From assembly GCA_949825065.1 (NCBI GenBank), contig OX463846.1:16526205-16590204 (forward strand): a DNA stretch of 64,000 bases, given 5' to 3'. The stretch's first letter is position 1. Every line of letters starts with the position of its first letter. Of this stretch, positions 26,301-34,519 are shown one piece after another. The notes under the pieces were generated by a model. That model ran no database searches. It saw nothing but the letters and a program-made list of their open reading frames with translations, and was not told the origin of the DNA. The position numbers were made by a program, and so were the translations under genes. Source of the DNA: Odontocerum albicorne. Taxonomy: Eukaryota > Arthropoda > Insecta > Trichoptera > Odontoceridae.

Positions 26301-29300
26301 TTTTTCAGTTTCAAGTTTCAGCAAATTTGTATTTTATAGGTGATAATATCATTTTTATGAAATCGAACCCCATTTTACTGTAATTTTTATAGAAAAAAAA
26401 AAATTCAATCGTAAATGATTTGAACTTATTAATAGTATGGGGAAACCTCCTTATATGTTGTAAATTTCTACTTTTTCAATTCATATGATAAAAAATTTAG
26501 AAGAAAGTTGAAAAAACAGTAATATCGATCAAATAATCATCATTCTTTTTAACACATTGTTTGCGGGAAACGATAAAACTCGTTCTATCCCGTCTTATAG
26601 TAGAGAGCGGGAGACGAGTTTACTCGTTTTGGTTTGCCAAGCGGTGGTATGCGGGAAACTTGTAAACACGGTCGCCAAATGGGGTGGGAACTGCGCGTTA
26701 TCTATTATAAGATTCTTATAAGATCTTATAAGATCTTATAAGATTCTTATAAGATCTATTGAAAATTTCGTAATTATATTGTAATTTTATGTGAATAAAA
26801 TAATTTTGATGGTGAAAGAGTATTTTTTTCTATGTTTACCTAGAATGTAGTAATTTTGTGTGAGTAAAAAATAGAGCAACCCATATTTTGCATAATAAAG
26901 ATATAGATAGTTCTATTCAAAATTTCGTAATTATATTGTAATTTTATGTGAATAAAATAATTTTGATGGTGAAAGAGTATTTTTTCTATGTTTACCTAGA
27001 ATGTAGTAATTTTGTGTGAGTAAAAAATAGAGCAACCCATATTTTGCATAATAAAGATATAGATAGTTCTATTCTTAGTAAGATACAAAAAGTTTTTCGA
27101 AAAAATACTAATTAGTTTGAGAGATATGGTTTTTTTACGAAAGTCTAATTTTGGCGCAAAAAAGTCTAAAAGTACCCGCATTGCGTCATCACTTGTCGCG
27201 AAAAGTACCCGCAAAAAATGTGTTAATTTAGTGCAACTGACTTTCAGTTTTTGTGACATAAAATTTGAATTATATGAAATAAATATTATATAAATATAAG
27301 ACATGTATGTTAAGTATTCCCCATTTTTTATTTTTTTGAATAAATGAACCACTCAAATGAAAATAAGTACAGTAGAGCGCTGATTATTCGTTGTAATTGA
27401 GGGTCACTAGAGCCCGGATAATTGAAAAACACGGTTAATCCTAATGAATTTTTTATTGAGTTAAACATTTTAAGAGTGGAAATGCTAGAAAAATTTTGCT
27501 TCCCAAGAACAAGCTTTCTCAATGTTTGACTGATTCAACCACCGGCATCATACTGCGGCAATCGCATTGAGAAGCTGCGGATCCACATATTTTCGTGTCG
27601 GTGTGAACATGGGGAAGCACTGTCAACTTACTAGCGTTAGTCAATTGATTATAACAGTTTAGGTCATATGATGGAAGCTGTAAAACTAAAACTTAGGAAT
27701 TAATATAACACTTATTCCTCAATAGCGCTTCTAGAGTTTATATAACACTGCTCTTTCACATTAGTACAATAATAAATTCAGGTGAAAATATTTCCTTCAC
27801 AGAGAACTAGGCCGGTCCACCAGAAATGAAGCAATGATTTTCTTAATTTCACATTCAACAAATTATCATTTAATTTTTTTGGATCTTTTCTTTCCCATAA
27901 ATATGAATACGATTTCTATATATTGAGAAAAACTAAATATCCTTTATCCTTGAGGAAAGCAAGCTCTCCAGAATATGTTACAAAAATCATCATTTATAAT
28001 TATTATTAAAAATATACCTGTAAATTAGTAATCCCCAATTTTCCATTGCTCCTGCGGAAAAATCTGGAATGGCAGCTTGATCCATCTTCATGTTGGGTGA
28101 CATTTTATAATATTCCACTCCGGTATACTCATCCATTTTCTTTACCAATTTAGGGCCTACATCAAAAGCATACGCTCCTTGTTTTGCAGCCTCAGGCCTC
28201 GCCCAAACTGCGAAACTTTCTTGTGCCCCTTCTGCTGTTGTTTCAGCTGCCACAAACTCAGACACAATGAACGCTAAGAGGTATGTGGACATACTTGGTG
28301 TTGGGTGGAACTCTTCTTTTATGCTACCATTTCTATTGAAATAAAATTTATCATTTTATTTTTGACATTTTTTATTTAACAAGTTATAAAAATTATGACC
28401 TGTTAAGTCTGATTTTAAATTTGGTGGAAATAAGAAATTGATAAAAATTGCTTGAGAAATTTTTAATTTAAATATATTGAAAATACAGAATATTATCTTG
28501 ACACAGAGTCTCAAATTATTGGATAAAATCTATATTTCTTAACAATAATTTTCAAACTACTAATCAATTTTGTTTTTTCTTCTTCACATTTTATGGTTTA
28601 CAATTGTATAACACTTTCATGTATGATATACAGTACAATCTGATAGGTTTTATTACCATGGTTACTAACCAGAATGATGTAAAAGGAGTCCTAAGTGAAA
28701 ATTAAAACAGAACCCTTTTTTGATAAAATTAGGTAAACAGGAATCAAACGCGCAACTCTCAGGCTAGAAGATAGGTATTTTATGACAGTGTGTCAAATCA
28801 GCTTTTTGAACAAAAGTTTGTATGATTAATTAGAATCCAGCATTATTGCAATTTTTGAGATATTTGAGACAAAGTAGAATTTTTTAATTATGATTTTTTT
28901 ATTGAATAAAAATATTAAATTAAAGGTATCTTTATATGCAATTGAATACTAGACCAAAATGTCTGTGCTATTTCAAGGGGTGTAATACACTGCGAGAGTT
29001 CGATCCAGTGATCTTCTCTACCGAGGTTCAACAGAAATAAGTATTATTTTTGGATCACGTATTTTGATTAACAACTGAACAGTATTATTTTTTAAACAAT
29101 GACTGAGTACAAATTTGTATTTAATTGTATTTGATATTTTTTTATGCATTTATGTGTTTTATTTTATTATCATTATTATACTTACATTTCATCAGTTTGT
29201 TTGATAGGCATATTTGATAATGTTGGTTTGTAGTCCATTGGCCGAATAATAGCTAGATTGAAGACTGCTTTGTATTTTGGCTCATCAAAACATGGAAATA

Positions 29301-31484
29301 CTTTACGCGCATGAGTTGGCTGCATTTGTGTTGTTCCCAGCCATCTGAAAGTTGAAGCACAATGAATTAAAAAAAAGTAAACCGAAAATCAATCAATTAG
29401 TTCATGTTTTACGTTGGGGTGAGGTAACTCACTGAAAATCATTCTTATTTAATATTTCTTATAGGTACATTATTTACCAGTCAACCAGCAAACAACAAAA
29501 ATATAGTATTATGTGTTAAATTAAAGTATTCTTCTCGTGCCATAGTAAGGTGGTGCCCCGACACTGGCTATCACTTGGGCAAAGGCCTCTGTCCCAAGTT
29601 TTATGGAACATCTCTTGGATTTCTTGTATTGTGGTCGACTCTCGGAGCATATCTGTCTTTTTCCAGCACAGCGGCAACCCTTACTTTTTGCTTGAGAATG
29701 AGTTGCAAGGATTGGTTTGTGAAACCATGCAGAACATGTTTCAAGTGTGAAACTTCCTAATGTTGATATTGGTTAATAGCATAGCTCTCTTTTTGCAGCT
29801 CTTTAAAGGGCAATTATGTCACTGGCGATATCTGTCCGAGGAATTTGAAGGGTTCTCCTATGGATCCAGATTACAAATATTTTCAATCAGTTCATGATAT
29901 TCACATTAAGGGTCCATGTCTCCTGTAAAATACTCTTATGACATTTAATATAAATTGAAGTACTCTTATAATAATTATATAAGAGTACTTTATTATTACT
30001 AGAGTAATTTATTTCATGTCAACTTTTATTTGGATAAATTTATCTGAATAAAAGTGCGCCCCATGAAATCTACTGTAAGGTATGGGGAAAAAAAGTGTGC
30101 GCAATAATGATTTTTTGTTTATTGACACTGGTTGAAGTATGCCTTAAGTTAGTCGATAGCTCTTTCCAGAGTCTAACAACATTTCAGTAAAGAATAATGT
30201 ATGAACAATTAAAACAAGATTCACTGATTGAATATGGGTTGATTTTTGATAGCTACAATTTTAAAATAATTATATTACAGAGTACTTGAAAATATTCTTA
30301 ACAGCAGTAAAAGTAACATAAAATTTGGCCAATTGCACATGATTTTTGAATTACATCTAATGCTTTTAACCATAGATTTATGGCCTAGTCGGTATGATTC
30401 TTGCCTTCCACCCAATTGTTTTGGGTCTGATTCCCAATGGTGCTCAATAAAAATGGTCCAAGATTGGTCAAGATTTTGTTAATGAGGTTATTTTTATGTG
30501 CAGCATGTTTGAAGACAAATATTATGCGTACTCCAAAAATTCTAAACCTGAAGGCTTGAGTAATAAAACCAAAAATATTGTCTCTTCAGCATGTTCTTAT
30601 TACCAATGTCAATGTGTTGAAGAGTAGATATATTAAAAAAATATTACAAATGAAGAATAGTAATGAAAATGCTCTATGTTGACTATTTAATTTCTTTCTT
30701 TGTTCAATTCTATGTTAAACAGTGTTGTTAGTAAGTGGAATAAAAATAGCGCACTTCATCATAGAGTAGCTGGAAAATAGTGCCATTACTACTTTTAAAT
30801 CTAAAGTAGCATGCTACTTTAGATTTAAAAGTTGTTATAACAGTGCTTTAATTAAATTGATTCTACATACATACATTTATACAACAGCCCGTTTAATGTT
30901 TGGAATAGACAGAAAGAACAAAGTGTCACACTTTTAAAAGTAACTTAAAGCTCTTTCATATGTAAGTACTTACTTTTGTTTTCCATTTTCTATATAGTGG
31001 CTTCTGTAGAATCCTGACATATCATTTCGAATGGGTCCAGTGTACAATGGAATATTTATGGAATATTGTGTACCCTTTGTTAAAGGTGTTGATAAGTTTA
31101 AAATAAAAAAACTGTGTACTATATCATAGATTATGGGTTTGTTAATCCCAACAACATTTTGAGAGTAATTAATACTTAGTGTACTTTCATCTATCTTCAA
31201 ATCTTGGGTATGCATAACAATTGCTTTTACATTATCATTGACAGGTTCTACCACTATGGTTACAGATCCTTCAAATGTAAAGTTTTTGTCTCCTTCAAAG
31301 TATGGTGTAATAGTCAATCCATATGATAAAACTTTAAAATCATGAGGTAATCTGTATTCTTCTTTAGGAACTTCTTTTACTCCGTTTAAAATTTCATCGG
31401 GTAAGTCCATAAGATCTCCAAAAGGAAGACTAGCACTTGTTTGGAGGAAAAATCCTCCAAACACCAATACGATGAGATATTTAC
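11079..31484 (-). CDS. GPI-anchored aminopeptidase N (M1), 14 coding exons
   Basis: Zinc exopeptidase that removes N-terminal residues from peptides; insect members sit on the midgut brush border by a GPI anchor, and lepidopteran ones are known Cry-toxin binding proteins. Joining the 14 exons at GT/AG sites keeps one frame for about 949 residues, the usual family size. Counting from the first full codon of the 31484 exon: hydrophobic signal core 2-13 ([12 protein letters not shown]), Asn sequons NFT, NYS and NLS in domain I, substrate motif GAMEN at 317-321, zinc site HEIAH at 353-357 with Glu376 in WLNEGFA, catalytic Tyr439 in [14 protein letters not shown], domain IV start GYYRVNYD near 593. 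The C-terminus is hydrophobic ([13 protein letters not shown]) after a small-residue NGAG at about 925-928, as in a GPI signal. Exons are intact although introns are full of transposons. The initiator Met exon lies upstream and is uncertain. Confidence 0.96.
11456..11936. repeat. Diverged direct repeat in last intron
   Basis: Two copies of about 130-170 bp (about 11456-11632 and 11803-11936) share gaagttatctggtgcgat, then gagggct, then a 'ttgccagaataa/tggcaataatga' block. Together they suggest two copies of one mobile or duplicated unit. Family unknown. Confidence 0.6.
12392..12461 (-). CDS. Aminopeptidase N exon M
   Basis: 70 nt between TTTCAG and AAAAG|GTATTG. It encodes (H)[20 protein letters not shown] then LQK. 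The smallest coding exon. Its phases (2 in, 0 out) match exons L and N. Confidence 0.93.
12855..13359. mobile_element. Non-autonomous hAT element with 8-bp target duplication
   Basis: Ends are cagtgttccccaaccgg and, inverted, ggttggggaacactg, with the GC-rich subterminal 'ggtccgcgg' typical of this hAT group. Both sides carry the same 8 bp, atctagag (12847-12854 and 13360-13367). No transposase frame. Located in the intron between exons L and M. Confidence 0.9.
13368..13530 (+). mobile_element. Truncated second hAT-type end
   Basis: Starts with cagtgtttcccaacg exactly at the right target duplication of the previous element and continues with 'tatgccccacctaag', a common hAT MITE terminus. The opposite end was not found, so it is truncated or diverged; the right limit is approximate. 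Confidence 0.6.
13818..13964 (-). CDS. Aminopeptidase N exon L
   Basis: 147 nt. Begins after TTACAG at codon position 3 (GT|A, Val) and ends CA|GTAAGT. It encodes [20 protein letters not shown] and continues into the helical C-terminal domain ([15 protein letters not shown]). Confidence 0.94.
14203..14367 (-). CDS. Aminopeptidase N exon K
   Basis: 165 nt. CC|A gives Pro at the junction; the donor is GT|GTAAGT. It encodes [20 protein letters not shown] and ends [18 protein letters not shown]. The 'ALGC' box is a conserved feature of the M1 C-terminal domain. Confidence 0.95.
14570..14800. repeat. Nested fold-back element, copy 1
   Basis: Left arm (about 14582-14615: taatttgttttatcaaacac) pairs with about 14683-14720, and that arm pairs again with a third inverted copy at about 14723-14746 (a near-perfect palindrome around 14698-14744). 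The flank ccacaatgttaatgccttaa is shared with the copy at 21410-21545, so this is a dispersed non-autonomous element, not a chance hairpin. Confidence 0.75.
15358..15542 (-). CDS. Aminopeptidase N exon J
   Basis: 185 nt after TTACAG, ending CC|GTAAGA. It encodes [20 protein letters not shown] and [20 protein letters not shown]. The Cys pair in ACKLGHEGC is the conserved disulfide of family domain IV. Confidence 0.94.
15811..16262 (+). repeat. LTR-like dispersed repeat, copy 1
   Basis: About 450 bp, colinear with 19318-19714 (shared: gaaaacgcaagaagtaaac, 'tctggaacgtctact', 'gatgagcgatgg/ataagcgatgg'). It starts TG and ends CA and has a TATA-like box (ctataaata, about 15921), the layout of a solo LTR. 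A 12-bp hairpin, cgctcatcgtaa / ttacgatgagcg, lies at about 16030-16058. No target duplication seen, so the LTR reading is tentative. Confidence 0.6.
17184..17363 (-). CDS. Aminopeptidase N exon I
   Basis: 180 nt, phase 0 at both ends (CTTAG| and GAT|GTAAGT). It encodes [40 protein letters not shown] and QVMEKLD. 'L..E..Y.PW.AA' is a strong M1 aminopeptidase signature. Confidence 0.95.
17440..18900. other. Aminopeptidase intron H-I interior
   Basis: About 1.5 kb of AT-rich intron. A LINE-tail-like piece (ggggtagacagagagaac) lies at about 17467-17485. Tandem-like 'tagtatattataac' motifs sit at about 18120-18180. No other feature. Confidence 0.45.
18911..19011 (-). CDS. Aminopeptidase N exon H
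   Basis: 101 nt after TTTCAG, ending CAG|GTGAGA. G|GT completes Gly, giving GYYRVNYD, then [20 protein letters not shown], then QLNRAQ. This is the start of the C-terminal helical domain, where family members read '[10 protein letters not shown]'. Confidence 0.96.
19318..19714 (+). repeat. LTR-like dispersed repeat, copy 2
   Basis: Second, more diverged copy of the repeat at 15811-16262, same orientation, in the next intron (between G and H). TATA-like 'cactatagat' at about 19398. It ends near 'gtgctataca'. A LINE fragment begins directly after it. Confidence 0.6.
19715..20245 (+). repeat. LINE reverse-transcriptase remnant
   Basis: Broken plus-strand frames keep the LINE C-terminal order: a degraded 'SL.F.I.L.G.ETW' region (about 19800-19860), [31 protein letters not shown], then RQFMRWMD and [20 protein letters not shown]. 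Many stops. Abuts LTR-like copy 2 inside the aminopeptidase intron. Confidence 0.75.
20834..21020 (-). CDS. Aminopeptidase N exon G
   Basis: 187 nt after TTTCAG, ending ACGG|GTAAAA. It encodes [40 protein letters not shown] and FNKKQTG. This is the beta-sandwich domain III leading into 'Q.GYYRVNYD'. Confidence 0.95.
21410..21545. repeat. Fold-back element, copy 2
   Basis: Arms 21425-21456 and 21462-21493 are 32 bp each and match at 31 positions, separated by 5 bases (ttttt). Sequence and right flank (ccacaatgttagtgccttaa) match the element at 14570-14800. Located in the intron between exons F and G. Confidence 0.8.
22080..22440 (-). repeat. LINE C-terminal remnant
   Basis: Minus-strand reading [20 protein letters not shown], then [18 protein letters not shown], matches the 'WFGH.ER....RLTK' box of the LINE fragments at 1855-2490 and 46490-46945. 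Degenerate; intronic. Confidence 0.65.
22612..22795 (-). CDS. Aminopeptidase N exon F
   Basis: 184 nt after TTTTTCAG, ending CAG|GTAAGA. AA|T completes Asn. It encodes [40 protein letters not shown] and [10 protein letters not shown]. 'W....GYP...V' is a universal M1 motif. Confidence 0.96.
22796..23357. other. Aminopeptidase intron E-F
   Basis: About 560 bp of AT-rich intron, no feature recognised. Confidence 0.5.
23358..23596 (-). CDS. Aminopeptidase N exon E (catalytic Tyr)
   Basis: 239 nt after TTTAAG, ending TAA|GTGAGA. It encodes [40 protein letters not shown] and [20 protein letters not shown]. The Tyr in ISYNKGA is the transition-state-stabilising residue of M1 peptidases. Confidence 0.96.
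23600..24929. other. Aminopeptidase intron D-E, distal part
   Basis: AT-rich intron. A degenerate minus-strand SINE head lies at about 24770-24890 (tRNA-like ggaattgaacctgaaactcc ... ggaagataagctt). No exon motif. Confidence 0.45.
24930..25200 (-). repeat. LINE C-terminal remnant
   Basis: Minus-strand reading [20 protein letters not shown], then [18 protein letters not shown] in another frame, follows the 'GHIARR.N.NLEK....G.VEG' and 'DR..W..I.R.A' ends of LINE polyproteins. Frameshifted and intronic. Confidence 0.6.
25969..26152 (-). CDS. Aminopeptidase N exon D (zinc site)
   Basis: 184 nt after TTCTTAG, ending GATATG|GTAAGG. AG|G restores Arg, giving [15 protein letters not shown], then the zinc site [15 protein letters not shown] and [17 protein letters not shown]. 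All three zinc ligands (two His and the downstream Glu) and the general-base Glu are present, so the enzyme should be catalytic. Confidence 0.97.
26549..27226. mobile_element. TTAA-flanked piggyBac-type non-autonomous element
   Basis: Flanked by TTAA on both sides (26549-26552 and 27223-27226). Ends are cacattgtttgcggg and, inverted, cccgcaaaaaatgtg, 14 of 15 matching. About 670 bp with no transposase frame. Internally it holds a stack of 'cttataagat' units (about 26705-26757) and a 157-bp near-perfect tandem duplication (about 26762-27076). It lies in the aminopeptidase intron between exons C and D. Confidence 0.85.
26762..27076. repeat. Two-copy 157-bp tandem duplication
   Basis: The block beginning aaaatttcgtaattatattg occurs at 26762 and again 157 bp later; visible differences are one base in a T-run and one at the junction (g/c). 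Such identity points to a recent duplication inside the TTAA element. Confidence 0.92.
27227..28017. other. Aminopeptidase intron C-D, remaining part
   Basis: About 800 bp of AT-rich intron, no feature recognised. Confidence 0.5.
28018..28332 (-). CDS. Aminopeptidase N exon C (GAMEN)
   Basis: 315 nt after TCAATAG, ending TACAG|GTATAT. AT|A gives Ile. It encodes [52 protein letters not shown] and [22 protein letters not shown] binds the substrate N-terminus. Confidence 0.97.
28335..29185. other. Aminopeptidase intron B-C
   Basis: About 850 bp. A degenerate SINE-like tRNA head on the minus strand lies at about 28735-28800; otherwise AT-rich with no feature. Confidence 0.45.
29186..29344 (-). 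CDS. Aminopeptidase N exon B
   Basis: 159 nt after TTTCAG, ending GAAAT|GTAAGT. AA|A restores Lys. It encodes [40 protein letters not shown] and [12 protein letters not shown]. '[16 protein letters not shown]' is diagnostic for M1 aminopeptidases. Confidence 0.97.
29420..29960. repeat. Probable transposon relic, unassigned
   Basis: Less AT-rich patch in aminopeptidase intron A-B with 'ttgggcaaaggcctctgtcc', a kind of motif seen in degraded insect LINE-like repeats. No clear reading frame; the family is not identified. Confidence 0.3.
30375..30640 (+). repeat. tRNA-derived SINE
   Basis: Head 'tatggcctagtcggtatgat' with a B-box-like 'gggtctgattccca', then the body motif 'cgtactccaaaaattctaaacctgaaggc', closely matching the SINE at 52725-53065. 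Intronic in aminopeptidase N, antisense to the gene. Confidence 0.65.
30791..30832. repeat. Perfect 42-bp palindrome
   Basis: The 21-bp half acttttaaatctaaagtagc+a is followed without spacer by its exact reverse complement, centred on tgca-type 'gcatgc'. It lies in the aminopeptidase intron, 142 bp past the exon A donor. No function known. Confidence 0.95.
30974..31484 (-). CDS. Aminopeptidase N exon A (signal peptide, domain I)
   Basis: 511 nt between the acceptor TTGTTTACAG and donor AAAA|GTAAGT. It starts at codon position 2, so one base comes from an upstream exon that must carry the ATG. It reads [18 protein letters not shown] (signal core), then [20 protein letters not shown] and [16 protein letters not shown]. 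An in-frame TTG just inside the intron mimics a start but is part of the acceptor tract. Confidence 0.95.
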
Positions 31485-31499
31485 CTGTAAACAAAATAT

Positions 31500-32198
31500 G
31501 AAATTTATTATTTATTTTTTTTTAAATATCAAAAAAGATTTTGTACTCTCCGTGGCAAAAATCATCAAATTATATTCCATAAACAAAGAACTAATACAAC
31601 TAATACTAATCCCAGCTTGGAGTGAAATCTTTTTATCTGTAACATTAGATTAGGTTAGAGTTAAGTTAGATTAGGCCTTACATTATTTACATTACTCTGG
31701 ACTCATTTGGTTTTTGAATTCATCTAAAGACATTCAATATAGAACTGTGTTGGGCATTTTGAGCACCCAGCATCAAAATAAGCATTTTCAGCACTCAAAA
31801 TATTTAACTATAAGATAAGATCCTCGATGTTTTTTTATTCAACTATTGTAATCAAGATAATGCTGTTTTTGAACAAGTTTTACAAATATATGGTATAATT
31901 CGTGGTATCGCTTCTAATTGATTTATGATGACACAACAATGTTTTTGAATGACTGATCTTGAATTTGAGTTATCTTTTACTTTATCCTATAAAACTTAAC
32001 ATGACAATTGATTACGTATTTTTAATCCCCAAGATAATACATCATTAGTTCTTGTTTTTAGATAAATACTAGCATGTGAGTAAAAGATATTGTTAAAAGA
32101 TTAAAAATGTGTGCATTATCAAAAAATATTACCTAGTATTTTTTTAATCACTTTAATCTTAAAGGTTAATATTGTAGAAAGGTTAGTTATTTTGTGCT
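31500..32198. other. AT-rich 5' intron or flank of aminopeptidase N
   Basis: No exon or transposon recognised. A 'gattaggttagagttaagttagattagg' stretch at about 31647-31674 is a low-complexity pattern common in insect DNA. Confidence 0.45.
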
Positions 32199-32584
32199 TG
32201 TGGCGTTCGTCGCGGAATATTGTCGCATACATACGGTCAATGACCGATGAGATTCGCATTCCTCGACAAATTTAAATAGACAGTCCAAAGTACATTCAAG
32301 TCCAAAGATTACCCGCCGGTCAGTCATCCCGGAGCGAGCGGGCCGCACTACATACTAGAGAGAGAACGCACCACGCTGTCTCACTGGTTCCGTAAATAGA
32401 TTGTTACCTACAATGCTTCAATTGACCATTTCTGCATGCACAGAAGCGAGATAGAAGTATATCGCGGGCGCACTCCCGCGCCCATTCTGAAATGTTATAA
32501 ATACCTACGTACTATCAAAATAAACCATTCATTCACTCTCTCCTTCCGCATTGCGATTTAACGTGTTTTATTTATTTACCAACA
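32199..32584 (+). repeat. LTR-like repeat (solo LTR candidate), plus orientation
   Basis: About 386 bp starting tgtggcgttcg and ending accaaca, much less AT-rich than its flanks. Shares with 39047-39413 (inverted) 'cggtcaatgaccgatga', 'tataaatacctacgt' (a TATA-like box), 'ccgcattgcgat' and 'gttttattta'. TG...CA ends and a TATA box fit a solo LTR; no target duplication was found. Confidence 0.65.
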
Positions 32585-33133
32585 ATCATAATCATCATAT
32601 ACCTTTAAGGGACATATCCCTAAATGCTGTTCATTTTTTTATATATAAAATTATTGAGAATAAAATTCTTCTATTTGTTTTTTGATATATCCAATATTTT
32701 TATATTACATTTTTTGTAACATACAAAAAAAATCTGCTAGATTTATTGCCATGTGGTAATCTCTTCCTATCAATTTGAAAAATGTTTAAATTTTTTTTTT
32801 ATTAAACAAAGTAAATTATTGTACAAACATTTGTCAAGGCTATACCTATATACAAATTTATTACTTAACTAATCTTAATTATCAGGGCTGTGGAGTCGGA
32901 GTCGGAGTTGGAGTCGGAGTCGCGGAGTCGCGGTGTTTGGGCCGGAGTCGGAGTCGGAGTAGGAGTCGTAAAAAACGAGCGACTCCGACAAATTTTTTGT
33001 TAAAATTTAAAATACATTTTTTTTTTAATTATTATAATGAATGTGTATTGTGCACGAATATTAAACTTGCAGGCGCAAGTCGCGCCGATATGGTGAATCA
33101 CCGAGATCCATTTAATGCATCAAGTCTACGAAA

Positions 33134-33451
33134 ATGTGTTTGTCTCCTTCTTTCTCACGTCCAAAGAAAATTCTGTTGGCTGGGATCTATGTTAACCCCA
33201 TGGTTCGATCCATATTGACGGAAGAACGAATAAATAGAGCGAAAAACGCTCTGTTTGAATTAACCGTTCGTATGAAAGGCCTTCGACTAGAAAAAGAGAC
33301 GACAGCAGGCAGCGTACACGAAGTATCATCATCTTCATCCGACACCGCTGAATCTGAAGACGATTTTGAAAAATATCTCAATGAACAAGATAAACTAAAA
33401 CGTCCTCGTTTGAATCACAGTCCCAATATAGATGAAGGAGACTCTATTTAA
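33134..33451 (+). pseudogene. hAT transposase middle fragment
   Basis: Open frame ending in a TAA, reading LLAGIYVNPMVRSILTEERI and SSSSSDTAESEDDFEKYLNE. The 'DPR...L..E....A...L' region followed by an acidic-serine linker and 'F..YL' precedes the dimerisation domain in hAT transposases. An upstream piece, RADMVNHRDPFNASSL, is in another frame. Confidence 0.6.
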
Positions 33452-33478
33452 AAATTTAAAATTGAATTTTATGATGCA

Positions 33479-33715
33479 TTGAAAATAATGGAAAAAATTG
33501 ACCGAACTTATAAGTTAAATGTTGAAATGGCAATACAGCGGTATCTAGAAATGGTAAAAGATTCAGCATTGATCATTACAGCATTACCGCCAACCCATGT
33601 ATCCATAGAGCGGTTATTTTCCGTTCTTAAAATTCTCAATTCTGATTTGAGAGCCTCTACGAATACAGATTTAATAGAATCAATGTTGTTTTTAAGAATA
33701 AATTCTAATAAATAA
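33479..33715 (+). pseudogene. hAT transposase C-terminal dimerisation domain
   Basis: Reads ALPPTHVSIERLFSVLKILN, then SDLRASTNTDLIESMLFLRI. This is the hAT C-terminal dimerisation signature (P....ERLFS ... R..L.....E..LFL..N). It is separated from the preceding fragment by a stop at 33449, so it is no longer expressed as one protein. Confidence 0.85.
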
Positions 33716-33999
33716 TTATTAAAGTTTGATCTTGTTTTATTTTTATCCCTATAACATGAAAAAAATGGCTATATGCAAAGGTAGGAAACAACCTGCTAAA
33801 ATTGAGCTTTTTTGAGTCGGAGTTGTAGAGTCGGAGTTGTGGAGTCGTGGAGTCGGAGTTGTGGAGTCGGAGTCGTGGAGTCGGAGTTGTGGAGTCGGAG
33901 TCGTATTGTTGGTAAATATAGGAATCGGAGTCGGAGTCGTGTTTTTTTTTAAGCGACTCCACAGCCCTGTTAATTATATGTTATAATTTATGAACTTAC

Positions 34000-34024
34000 T
34001 TAGTCTTATTTTCCTACATATCAT
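34000..34024 (-). CDS. Candidate first coding exon of aminopeptidase N
   Basis: ATG at 34024-34022, eight codons (MICRKIRL) and one extra base, then the donor A|GTAAGT. The phase is exactly that needed by exon A: A plus GT gives Ser, followed by [13 protein letters not shown], making a basic n-region plus hydrophobic core. The ATG has A at -3. Short sequences can meet these rules by chance, so this is a candidate only; the intervening intron would contain the hAT element. Confidence 0.3.
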
Positions 34025-34519
34025 TTTATTTTTCAATCTTAATATATGATTTCTTAGAAATAATTAACACCTACATACTACTTATAACTAGATAACAATT
34101 CTATGTTTAAATGAAAACCAGACTGGAGTTATTTTTAAATAAAAATTAAATAAATAATTAGATTATTATTTGTTATAAGAAGACAATGACGTTACAAGTG
34201 AAGAATATAATATGTTAAAGATTTTTTCCATCTAAAAATCTTAGTGAAAGAAAAAAGTAACAGTGTTGCTCTACAAGTATGCACTTTTAAAAGTAACAAT
34301 CTTGCTCTACAAGTATATACTCTAAAGTAACAGTATTGCTCTACAAGTATGTACTCATAAAATAACTGCTTTACCTGTAATTTGTACTTATAAGTTTCTA
34401 TGAATTCGCTTATTTTTTCTTTATATGGCTTTTTGTAAAATAATTAAAAGTAAAAAAATATTAACTATGTTCTAATATTGCTTATGCTCCCAGAATAGAC
34501 CATATGAAAGTCACATACG

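Larger units (their letters stand above)
32883..33969 (+). mobile_element. Internally deleted hAT transposon
   Basis: 1087 bp bounded by inverted cagggctgtggagtcg / cgactccacagccctg ends and by a perfect 8-bp target duplication, ttaattat (32875-32882 and 33970-33977). It encodes two disconnected transposase pieces (next entries). Long stretches of 'ggagtc' hexamers sit just inside both ends. The catalytic core is missing, so it cannot be autonomous. It lies upstream of aminopeptidase exon A, 30 bp from the candidate first exon. Confidence 0.93.

Noticed and set aside
30791..30832. Transcription terminator hairpin
   Set aside because: Intrinsic hairpin terminators are bacterial; this is an intronic palindrome in an insect gene.
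31485..31494. Apparent start codon directly before aminopeptidase exon A
   Set aside because: The codon is TTG, not ATG, and lies within the tract TTGTTTACAG, a textbook splice acceptor. The true start must be in an upstream exon.
33134..33715. Host gene with acidic-serine protein
   Set aside because: It lies within a hAT element bounded by inverted ends and 8-bp duplications and carries the hAT dimerisation signature.
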